DNA from: JANOAR01 sp031411235
Lineage (GTDB): Bacteria > Verrucomicrobiota > Verrucomicrobiia > Verrucomicrobiales > Verrucomicrobiaceae
Direction of reading: 5' to 3'
Length of the DNA stretch: 23,867 nt
Assembly: GCA_031411235.1 (NCBI GenBank)
Contig: JANOAR010000248.1
Coordinates: 1 to 23,867 of the forward strand
Program-made: the position numbers and the translations under genes
Shown here: in pieces, positions 16,195-23,057 of the stretch
Layout of the letters: each line of letters opens with the position of its first letter
Position numbering within the stretch: the stretch's first letter is position 1
Notes under the pieces: model-generated
Databases searched by the model: none
What the model saw: only the letters and a program-made list of their open reading frames with translations
What the model was told of the DNA's origin: nothing

Positions 16195-18309
16195 ATGACA
16201 TCGGACCTCAGAGAACTCATCGACCTATCGCTCTGGCAGCAGGGCAGCTTGCTGGAAGTAGCAGCCCTCTTGCCGGAGGACGATTCAGAATTGGCGACGC
16301 TGATTGATGAGATGATCGCGGCGAGCGATTCGCGCGCCTTCTGCTTCGTTGTCGGGGGTGCGCTCTGCGCCGAGCGGAAGGTGGCGGCACGGCACATCGC
16401 CCGCAGCGCGCAGCTCGTGCCGGAAATGCATTTGCTTGGGGCGGTGATCTGCCATTTGCAACCGGATGAGCAAATGCCGGAGCTGTTGATCGAAGCCTCC
16501 AAGCAGATGATGCCGCAGGAGTTGAAAATCGTCTGCCTCTTCCTGGCTGCCCAATGGTGCCGTGAACATCGTGACGGCGTCTGCCCGGCGGACCTTCTGG
16601 TGCAGGCGCGCATCCAATCCCGCAGCAAGCAGTTAAAGTCTGTCACACAGGGTCTTCTCTTGGGCGTGCTGGCCATCGTGAAAGACGAGGGATTGAAGAG
16701 AATGCTCTGCGGCGAGAACGCGACTAAAGCTGATGCCATGCAGAAGGCGTCCTCAGATCTGGCCGTCGGCGCACTTCGCATCTGGAAGAATCCCTTACTT
16801 GGTTCGATCCAGGAGAAAGACGATACGTGGGGCGCTGGCAGTGCACGGCGCGCGGTGGCCAAGATTGGCCGCAATGACAAATGCCACTGTGGTAGCGGAC
16901 TCAAACACAAGCGCTGCTGCATGGAGAAAGATGCGAAGCGGCTGCGCATGTCCACCCGTGTGGAGGGCAAGACGGTGGCAGAACTGATCGCTGAGCCAGA
17001 GCCCCACCTCACTCATGAGTTGCTCAAGAACACAGCTCCTCATGAACTGGTCCGCTTCGACGTGCGCAAGGTGCCGCCTGCGCTGGTTCCATGGTTCTTC
17101 TACTATGCGGGTTCGTATGGGCTGCTGGACAAGGTCGCCGAGAGTTTCGAGTTGCTGGGCCGCCCGCTGGAGTTCGAGCAGACCTGGATAGATATTCAAA
17201 TGTTCGCGACCAAAAGCTGGCGGCCAGACCTTGCCGGGCGCCTGCTCGCGGTGAGGGGCGACACCCCTGAATGCCGTGCCGACTGCGTTCCAGGCTTCCG
17301 CCTGCTGCTCGCGAGCCATGATCCCGCCGCCTACCTTGAGGCACTGGAGGAGGAGGCGCTGATGCGCCTGAAGGAAGATGATCTCGATGAAAGCTTCTTC
17401 CTGGGCTTCGCCTTGCTTGCCTCCCCGCACAAGGCGCTCGGCATCCTCGTCGCCCGCAGCCTCATCCCCTTGGTGAAGAAGTCCGCCGCCGTTAATCTGC
17501 TCGATGGGATCCTCAAGGCCCGCGACCTCTTGCAGCTCACCATAGATGATCCCGTGAGCGACCTGCTAGACCGTCGGTTCGCCGACGAGGTGCAGGATCA
17601 GGGGCAGGATGCCCATGCCCTGCGCAAGGCGCGCACTAAGCTGGCCGCCAAGACGGACGAGGCGCGCAAGATGCAGGTTCAGATCAATGCCCTCCGCCAC
17701 GATATTGAACAGCGTGAGCACGCCGCCAGCGAGAGGGCGAAGACCGAAGCTGCACGCGCCCAGATCAAGCCCGCAGCACTACCCGTGGATCCAAAGATCC
17801 TGCAAGACCTGCGTGCCAAAGTGGAAGCCCTCAAAGGTCATCTCAATGAACAGCATCACGAGCGTGCTGGTCTGCGGCGTGATTTGCAAAAGACCTACGC
17901 CGAGCTGCAAGAGGCTCGCCGCCGCCAGCCCGCCGCCCCAAATGGCAAAGCGGACGATGCCGCCGCCGACCTGCGGGAGGAAGCCCTGCTGCTGCCCGGC
18001 GATGTGGAAGGCATCAACCAGCCCGTGCGCCTCATCGACTTCCCCCGGCACTTTCGCGACACGCTCGGCTACCTCCCCAACCAAGTGGCACGCGCCACCC
18101 TCGCCCTGCTCGGGCGGCTCGCCGCCGGGGAGCCTGCCGCCTTCGTCGGCGTCGTGCGGCTCAAGGAATGCGCAGACACCCTGCGCGTGCGCATCGGCAT
18201 CGATCATCGGCTGCTCTTCCGCCTGGATGCCGACGCCGTGCATGTGGTGGACCTCATCAACCGCCGCGACCTGGAGAAGCGGATCAAAGCCCTGCGCCAG
18301 GGGCATTGA
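16195..18309 (+). CDS. SEC-C zinc-motif, coiled-coil and RelE/ParE-like fusion protein
   Basis: The 704-residue product has no signal peptide. Residues 1-215 are helical, repeat-like, with no named domain. Residues 225-242 form a SEC-C motif (GRNDKCHCGSGLKHKRCC; zinc ligands C230, C232, C241 and C242), as at the SecA C-terminus. Residues 255-470 are another helical region. Residues about 475-578 are predicted coiled coil, broken near 524-535. Residues 612-700 look like a RelE/ParE-superfamily toxin fold: LPNQVARATLALLGRLAAGEPAAF, then RVRIGIDHRLLFRL (664-677) and VHVVDLINRRDLEKRI. No antitoxin gene is adjacent. A TTG at 16093 and a GTG at 16096 lie in frame upstream; the ATG at 16195 follows a C/T-rich CCTCCC stretch and starts the helical domain, so it is preferred, without certainty. 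A nucleic-acid or ribosome target is only a guess. Confidence 0.88.
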   Translation: MTSDLRELIDLSLWQQGSLLEVAALLPEDDSELATLIDEMIAASDSRAFCFVVGGALCAERKVAARHIARSAQLVPEMHLLGAVICHLQPDEQMPELLIEASKQMMPQELKIVCLFLAAQWCREHRDGVCPADLLVQARIQSRSKQLKSVTQGLLLGVLAIVKDEGLKRMLCGENATKADAMQKASSDLAVGALRIWKNPLLGSIQEKDDTWGAGSARRAVAKIGRNDKCHCGSGLKHKRCCMEKDAKRLRMSTRVEGKTVAELIAEPEPHLTHELLKNTAPHELVRFDVRKVPPALVPWFFYYAGSYGLLDKVAESFELLGRPLEFEQTWIDIQMFATKSWRPDLAGRLLAVRGDTPECRADCVPGFRLLLASHDPAAYLEALEEEALMRLKEDDLDESFFLGFALLASPHKALGILVARSLIPLVKKSAAVNLLDGILKARDLLQLTIDDPVSDLLDRRFADEVQDQGQDAHALRKARTKLAAKTDEARKMQVQINALRHDIEQREHAASERAKTEAARAQIKPAALPVDPKILQDLRAKVEALKGHLNEQHHERAGLRRDLQKTYAELQEARRRQPAAPNGKADDAAADLREEALLLPGDVEGINQPVRLIDFPRHFRDTLGYLPNQVARATLALLGRLAAGEPAAFVGVVRLKECADTLRVRIGIDHRLLFRLDADAVHVVDLINRRDLEKRIKALRQGH

Positions 18310-18390
18310 GCGGTGTCTTCGCAAATGACGAGGCATTATCCCGAACGCCGCGTTTGATCGGCGGCTATCTTCACCAACGCCCGGCCTGAT

Positions 18391-18449
18391 GCGGCTTGGC
18401 GACGGCGGGCTCAGTATTTTCCAATACAGTCCCGCCATCGCCAAACCGC
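18391..18449. repeat. Long hairpin element downstream of the SEC-C gene
   Basis: A 19-base arm at 18391-18409 pairs with 18431-18449 with two mismatches, and an inner GTATT/AATAC stem closes on TTCC. In minus-strand RNA both mismatches become G-U pairs, so the hairpin is better formed in that orientation. It lies 82 bases after the SEC-C stop. It could terminate transcription, but its length and near-perfect symmetry suggest a dispersed hairpin element. Confidence 0.6.
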
Positions 18450-18502
18450 CTGAGACTCAAGCCTTGGCAAAGCTAGCCACCGCTGAATCGCAGCGTTCGG
18501 GC

Positions 18503-18756
18503 TTATTGCTTCGTCACATCCTCCGGTTTTCCGGGGTGAAGCTGATCGTTCTCGAAATGGTAACGGACGATCATGTCGTGATGTGCGTTGTCACTCTTGG
18601 GATATTTTGATGGGTCACGATAGAGGCGATGATGGGCCGTCAGTGTGTCCTCTTCGAACCAGTTGCCTCTTGTCCAAAACTCCCGGCCTTATTTTTTCAA
18701 TTCGGCAAATGGATCGGTGGTCGCGAAGATTTTGTGGCTTCGTAGAGTGTTCAATT
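18503..18756 (-). pseudogene. Remnant of a small protein gene, broken by an in-frame stop
   Basis: One minus-strand frame reads ...SHKIFATTDPFAELKK, then TAA (18689-18691), then about 61 protein-like residues (GREFWTRGNWFEEDTLTAHH ... HHDMIVRYHFENDQLHPGKP ...) to a TAA at 18503-18505. The second part is rich in W, F, Y, H and charged residues, unlike chance translation of this GC-rich DNA. It has no start codon of its own in a sensible place. I do not recognise the family. It abuts the stop of the DUF1592-group gene, so it may be the 3' end of a gene truncated by the rearrangement that separated that gene from its DUF1552 partner. A small GCTG...CAGC hairpin (18481-18495) follows its end. Confidence 0.35.
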
Positions 18757-21700
18757 ATTTACCACCGCTTGTTCGCCGCGACGATTCAAAAATTGGCGAC
18801 TCTTCACGACTTCCAGCACAGCCGTCGAGAACTTGCCGCCGTTGGCTTTCAACTCGCTCTGCATCTTGGCCATCAGGGCCTTGTCGCTGGGCAAGGTTTG
18901 GCGGCCCAGGGCGTAGCCGAGGAGCTTACGGCAGAACTGCGTGGTGAAGTTGGCTTCGTTTTTTTTGAGGTAGTCGCGCAGGCCGTTGAGGCCTTGGAAT
19001 TGGGTGCCGTCCTTGAGTTCGCCGGTGTCGTCGATCTTGCCGCCGGACTCATCGGCGGCGCGGAAGCGACCGATGGGGTCGAAGCTTTCCAACGCGAAGC
19101 CGAGCGGGTCGATGCGATCGTGGCAGACGGCGCAGGCTTGATCGGCGCGGTGCTGCATGAGGGCTTCGCGCAGCGAGGCGGGTTTCGTTGTCTCTTTTAA
19201 TTCGGGCACGTTGGGAGGTGGCGGTGGCGAGGAAAAGCCGAGCACGACTTGGTAGAGGTAGTCGCCGCGCAGCACGGGGCTGGTGCGATTGGGGCGCGAG
19301 GTTTTGGTCAAAATAGCGCCCATGCCGAGGACGCCACCGCGATGGTACTGGGCGACTTTGATCTCGCGGAAGTCGCTGCCATTGACACCGGATACACCCG
19401 TGACACCGGGGATGCCGTAGAAGGTGGCGAGGCGGTCATTGAGGAAGGTGTAGTCGCCGCTGATGATGTCGGCGACGTTGCGGTCTTCGCGGATGAGGTG
19501 GGAGAAGAACTCGAAGATCTCGCGGTGCATGTCGGCGCGGAGTTCGGGGGTGAACTGGGGGAATTTTTTCTCATCGACAGTGCTCTGCGCCTCGAAGCCG
19601 CTGAACTTGAGCCATTGGCCGGCAAACTCCTTTGCGAGGGCCTTGGCTTTGGGGGCGCGGAGCATTCGCTTGGTCTGTGCGGCGAGCACTTCGGGCTTCA
19701 GCAGGCTGCCGTCCTCGGCGGCTTTAGTTAGCTCCCAGTCGGGCTGCGATGACCAGAGGAAATAGCTGAGGCGTGAGGCGACTTCAAAGGCGCTCAAGGG
19801 GGCGTCCGCGCCACCATTCGCAGCGACGGGCAGGGACTCGGCCTTGAACAGGAAGTGGGGCGAAACGAGCACGCGCACGATGACCTCGCGGGCAGCGGAT
19901 TCGCGGTCGATGTCCTTGCTGCGGGCATCCGAGTAGAGGGCGTCGAGCTTCTGCGTTTCCTCGGGGGTGAGGGGGCGACGCCAGGCACGTTTGGCAAACT
20001 TGTGCAGGTGCCAGAGCAGTGCGCCGTCGTATTCGGTTTGCTGCTTGGCATTGAGCTGACCTGGGGCGGTGTAGCCCCAGTCTTTCTTCATGGCTTCGAG
20101 CTGGTTGCGGTCGTTTTCGCTGAGGAGTTGGCCGAGTTGTTCATCGCTGAAGTAGTAAACGCTGATGCCTGGGCTGCGGCGATGCAGGTTATCCGCCACT
20201 TCCTCCAGACGGCGCTCGAACATGTCGGGGAAGGCTTGTTTCATCACGCCGAAGTCGCTCATCGTGCGATGCGCAGCATCGGTTTGCCGTTTCCATATCG
20301 TCAGCACGCCGGGCATGATCTTGGTGACATCGCGAGGTTTGTCGTTGTCGAGTGCCCACTGAATCGTAGCGAAGTCGGCCTCGGGATTTTGCAAATCCAA
20401 GCGGGCCTCTGCGGTCAGCCAATAGGCATACTGCGGCAGCGGCAAAGTGAAGACTTGCGGCGCGGCGAGGGCGAGGACGTGGGGCTCGATCTGGCGTCCT
20501 GGCTGCGGGTGTTTGCCGAAGGCGGCACGCACGCGTTCGAGTTCGGCGAGGTACTTCTTCAGCGCTTCGAGGTTCGGTGGAGGCGGCGTTGCGGCGATGG
20601 CTTTGCGCTGCTCTTCGAGCGTTTTGTTGAGCCACTGGAAGTAGTTGAGCTTGTTCTTGCCGATGGTGATTTCGATCTCGGTGACGAGTGCGATGTCGCC
20701 TTTGCTGCCATCGCCATCATCGCCGATGCAGAGATACGCGTGGGTCTTGTCCTTCACGAGACTTCGCATCGAGTAGCTGCGGATGCCATCGGCGTCCTGC
20801 TGCGAGCGCTGCACGCCGCTGCCCGGCTGCTTCGCGCTGTTCCAGGAGAGTAGCTGCGCCTGGATCGCCTTCGCGCCGTCGGTGACGCTCTGCGGCACTT
20901 GGCCGGGCTTTGCGGCATCGGGGGCGGGCAACTCGCGCCAAGCGACGCGGGTGAGATCAAGGAAGCGTGACTTCGGCTCGGTGGCGTTGACGAGGCGCGA
21001 CCAGTTTTGCAAGAAGGGTAGCTTCAAGCCGCTGTCTTTCGCGAGTTGATCGAGCGGTGTCTGAAAGTGTTTGTGCCGCCAGCAGGCGACCATGTAATCG
21101 GCCTCGCGCATGTCCTCGAAGTCCTTCGGCAGATGCGGCGCGGCCTTCTGTTGATACCAGACATACAGCCCCTGCTGTGCCTGTGCCTTCACCTGCTCTG
21201 GCCCGCGCAGGCCGATGCGCTGGGGATTGAACACGATGCCAGTGCCGGGCATCATGGTGGCGTTGTCGGCGACTTTGCGTGCGGCAGTGAAGTACTTGTC
21301 GATGGCTGCCGGGCTCATAAATAACACGTCGCCTGTGTTAGAGAAACCTTCGCCGCCGCCGCCGTCGGTTTGGAACTCTGTCGCGAGGCCGTAGTCATGG
21401 CCAGTGAGGTCGCGAAGGGTGTAGTCATACTCGGCATTGGTCAGGCGGCGCATCGTCACGGGGCCGGGGTCGCCAGCTTTGGCATTGGCCAGGGCATCGA
21501 GAGTCTGCGTGGCCCAGCCGAGCAGGATTGTGCGCTCTTCAGCAGAGAGTTGGTGCGCCTTTTTCGGTGGCATGTCGCCGCCTTCGACGGTGTCCTTGAC
21601 CGTTTCCCAGAGCTTGAATTCTGCCTCGACCTTGGGGTCTGCGGCGAGGCGTTTCAGATCCACCTCGCCCTTGGTTTTTTCGCCGCCGTGGCACTCGTAG

Positions 21701-21813
21701 CAGCGAGCTTGCAGCACAGGTTCTGCGGCCTTCCAATCGGGCGCTGCGTGGGCTGTTGCGAGGCTGATGAGAAGGATGGCAAGGAGGCGGAGGATGGGGC
21801 AGGGGAAGGGCAT
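18751..21813 (-). CDS. DUF1587/DUF1592/DUF1588/DUF1585 cytochrome-like exported protein
   Basis: The 1020-residue product opens with a signal peptide (MPFPCPILRLLAILLISLATAHA). A cytochrome-c-like module follows with CYECH at 38-42 and a candidate axial Met in GGDMPP (M81). Next come DUF1587 (MRRLTNAEYDYTLRDL), a long non-conserved region including GDDGDGSKGDIAL, DUF1595 (FAKRAWRRPLTPEE), DUF1592 (FEVASRLSYFLWSSQPD), DUF1588 (SPVLRGDYLYQVVLGF, then CAVCHDRIDPLGFALESFDP with CAVCH at 894-898), and DUF1585 (RKLLGYALGRQTLPSDKAL). Such proteins are abundant in Planctomycetes and Verrucomicrobiota; their function is unproven, although heme binding is expected. The ATG at 21813 was chosen for its signal peptide and C/T-rich leader. 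The ATG at 21870 has an AAGGAG nine bases upstream and would add 19 residues, so it remains possible. Confidence 0.93.
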   Translation of the reverse strand: MPFPCPILRLLAILLISLATAHAAPDWKAAEPVLQARCYECHGGEKTKGEVDLKRLAADPKVEAEFKLWETVKDTVEGGDMPPKKAHQLSAEERTILLGWATQTLDALANAKAGDPGPVTMRRLTNAEYDYTLRDLTGHDYGLATEFQTDGGGGEGFSNTGDVLFMSPAAIDKYFTAARKVADNATMMPGTGIVFNPQRIGLRGPEQVKAQAQQGLYVWYQQKAAPHLPKDFEDMREADYMVACWRHKHFQTPLDQLAKDSGLKLPFLQNWSRLVNATEPKSRFLDLTRVAWRELPAPDAAKPGQVPQSVTDGAKAIQAQLLSWNSAKQPGSGVQRSQQDADGIRSYSMRSLVKDKTHAYLCIGDDGDGSKGDIALVTEIEITIGKNKLNYFQWLNKTLEEQRKAIAATPPPPNLEALKKYLAELERVRAAFGKHPQPGRQIEPHVLALAAPQVFTLPLPQYAYWLTAEARLDLQNPEADFATIQWALDNDKPRDVTKIMPGVLTIWKRQTDAAHRTMSDFGVMKQAFPDMFERRLEEVADNLHRRSPGISVYYFSDEQLGQLLSENDRNQLEAMKKDWGYTAPGQLNAKQQTEYDGALLWHLHKFAKRAWRRPLTPEETQKLDALYSDARSKDIDRESAAREVIVRVLVSPHFLFKAESLPVAANGGADAPLSAFEVASRLSYFLWSSQPDWELTKAAEDGSLLKPEVLAAQTKRMLRAPKAKALAKEFAGQWLKFSGFEAQSTVDEKKFPQFTPELRADMHREIFEFFSHLIREDRNVADIISGDYTFLNDRLATFYGIPGVTGVSGVNGSDFREIKVAQYHRGGVLGMGAILTKTSRPNRTSPVLRGDYLYQVVLGFSSPPPPPNVPELKETTKPASLREALMQHRADQACAVCHDRIDPLGFALESFDPIGRFRAADESGGKIDDTGELKDGTQFQGLNGLRDYLKKNEANFTTQFCRKLLGYALGRQTLPSDKALMAKMQSELKANGGKFSTAVLEVVKSRQFLNRRGEQAVVNN

Positions 21814-21951
21814 TGCGTGGGGGCGAGACGTAAAACGGAGCGAAAGGAGCGGCAGCATGTTACGCGCCATGCTGGGGTTCTCCTTCATGATCCCGAAGCC
21901 TCGCTCGTGAGAGCGGGGTCTTGGCAAATTCCCCAGCGCTATGCGTCACGG

Positions 21952-22121
21952 AAAGTGGCTTCGACTTTAGTCGAATTCGCTTCGCGGCTTCGCAGCAGTC
22001 GGGGGCGAATGTTGCCAAAGGAAACTCCTCAAATAGCCCAGCGCAGCGTCATGGAAGGATGGGGTAGCTTCCTGGCCAAGCCACGCCCCCGACTGCATTC
22101 GACTAGAGTCGAAGCCACTTT
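21952..22121. repeat. MITE-like inverted-repeat element with an 18-bp insertion in one arm
   Basis: The right arm, 22084-22121 (38 bases), is matched in reverse complement by 21952-21976 plus 21995-22007, with one mismatch. The left arm is split by 18 extra bases (21977-21994) that look like a duplicated GCTTCGC unit. Each arm carries its own palindrome (TTCGACT/AGTCGAA). The 76-base centre has no coding potential. The element lies between the pheA stop and the start of the DUF1592-group gene and could serve as a terminator for pheA transcripts. Confidence 0.75.
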
Positions 22122-22137
22122 TAGCGCCTACGATGTC

Positions 22138-22995
22138 TCATCCACCCAGCGTCTCCACCCACGTCGAGGCGGGGTAGCTGCCGAGCACTTTGACCTGGCT
22201 GCCTTGGCTCTCTAAATCGGTGATGACAGCGGCCATGGCGGACTCGGTGTGGTGGCCGTTGACCTCCAGGAAAAAGCGAGCTTCTCCCGTGCCTTGGTCG
22301 GCGATGAGTGGGCGGTTTTCGATCTGGCGAACATTGACGCCCTGCTTCACAAAGGCCTCCAGCAGATGCAACAGCGCCCCGACTTGATCCTTCGCCGTGA
22401 GCATAAGCATCGTGGTATCCTCGCCCGTCGCAGGGCTGGCACGGCGACCGAGGATGATGTAGCGCGAGCGCCCGTCGGCAGTGCCGGAGCGGATGATCAC
22501 CTGGGCGCAAATTTGCAGCGAGGAGCAGGCGAATTGATCGAGCGTGTGATGCACCGCGCCCTCGGCGCTGTGCTCGATGGGCAGCACGCCGTAGTCGGCC
22601 TCGCTGGCGGCCACGCGGGCAAATACGGCAGCGGTGCTGGCCTCGGCTTGGTAAACCACACCGTGGCCGAACTTGCTGAGCGCGACCTGATGCGCTCGCG
22701 AACCCGCAGGCCCGAGGTAGGCGATGCTGAGCTGCCGCTCCAGCGCGAGCGCGGCGGACATGATCTCGCGATAGATGGCGCGGATAGAACGCTCGGGCAG
22801 GCGGCCTTGCTGGGCTTCATTGAGGGCAACGAGTTTGCGCAGTAGCTTCTCCTCGCGCTCAGGGGCGTAGATGTCTAAGCCCTCTCGATGCTTGATCTCG
22901 CCGACCAAGTTCACCATATCTGCGCGCTCATTGAGTAGGCGCACCAGCTCCTGGTCGATGGCGTCGATTTTGATGCGGACGTCGTGGAGATTCAT
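22138..22995 (-). CDS. pheA: PheA-like: chorismate mutase and ACT domains with a half-deleted prephenate dehydratase domain
   Basis: P-proteins convert chorismate to prephenate and then phenylpyruvate for phenylalanine synthesis. This 285-residue product is about 80 residues shorter than usual. Residues 1-88 are a complete AroQ chorismate mutase (VRIKIDAIDQELVRLLNERA, GEIKHREG, YAPERE). Residues 90-166 are the first dehydratase lobe (IAYLGPAGS, ADYGVLPIEHSAEGAVHHTLD). The chain then jumps from QICAQVII to GRSRYIILG, so the second lobe is missing, including the region of the catalytic Ser and Gln; the TRF motif survives only as SRY. The first lobe also has IEHS for IENS and GSRA for GTFS. An ACT domain follows (193-275) with GALL and ENRP phenylalanine-sensing motifs and the typical KVLGSYP end. 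There is no frameshift. Dehydratase activity is probably lost. The gene follows scpB by 62 bases on the same strand. Confidence 0.92.
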   Translation of the reverse strand: MNLHDVRIKIDAIDQELVRLLNERADMVNLVGEIKHREGLDIYAPEREEKLLRKLVALNEAQQGRLPERSIRAIYREIMSAALALERQLSIAYLGPAGSRAHQVALSKFGHGVVYQAEASTAAVFARVAASEADYGVLPIEHSAEGAVHHTLDQFACSSLQICAQVIIRSGTADGRSRYIILGRRASPATGEDTTMLMLTAKDQVGALLHLLEAFVKQGVNVRQIENRPLIADQGTGEARFFLEVNGHHTESAMAAVITDLESQGSQVKVLGSYPASTWVETLGG

Positions 22996-23023
22996 GGGAA
23001 GAGGAAGGGGAAGGGAAGACAAT

Positions 23024-23053
23024 GAGACAATCAGAGGGGAGACAATCAGAGGT
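23024..23053. repeat. Two 15-bp tandem repeats between scpB and pheA
   Basis: GAGACAATCAGAGGG is followed directly by GAGACAATCAGAGGT, and a partial GACAATGA precedes them. They fill half of the 62-base scpB-pheA spacer, are C/T-rich on the coding strand, and lie just before the pheA leader. This is probably slippage; a regulatory role is possible but unsupported. Confidence 0.6.
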
Positions 23054-23057
23054 GATA

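Noticed and set aside
16195..18309. Complete toxin-antitoxin operon
   Set aside because: The RelE-like domain is the C-terminus of a large protein, and no small antitoxin-like gene lies immediately before or after it.
18340..18500. Possible integron attC site (AACGCC ... GCGTT ends around the hairpin at 18391-18449)
   Set aside because: The core-site consensus (RYYYAAC and GTTRRRY) is not met at either end, and no integrase or cassette array is visible.
18389..18610. 73-codon plus-strand frame after the SEC-C gene
   Set aside because: It runs through the long hairpin element, and its composition is less protein-like than the minus-strand fragment over the same DNA.
23024..23053. CRISPR-like repeat
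   Set aside because: There are only two directly adjacent 15-base units with no spacers and no cas genes.
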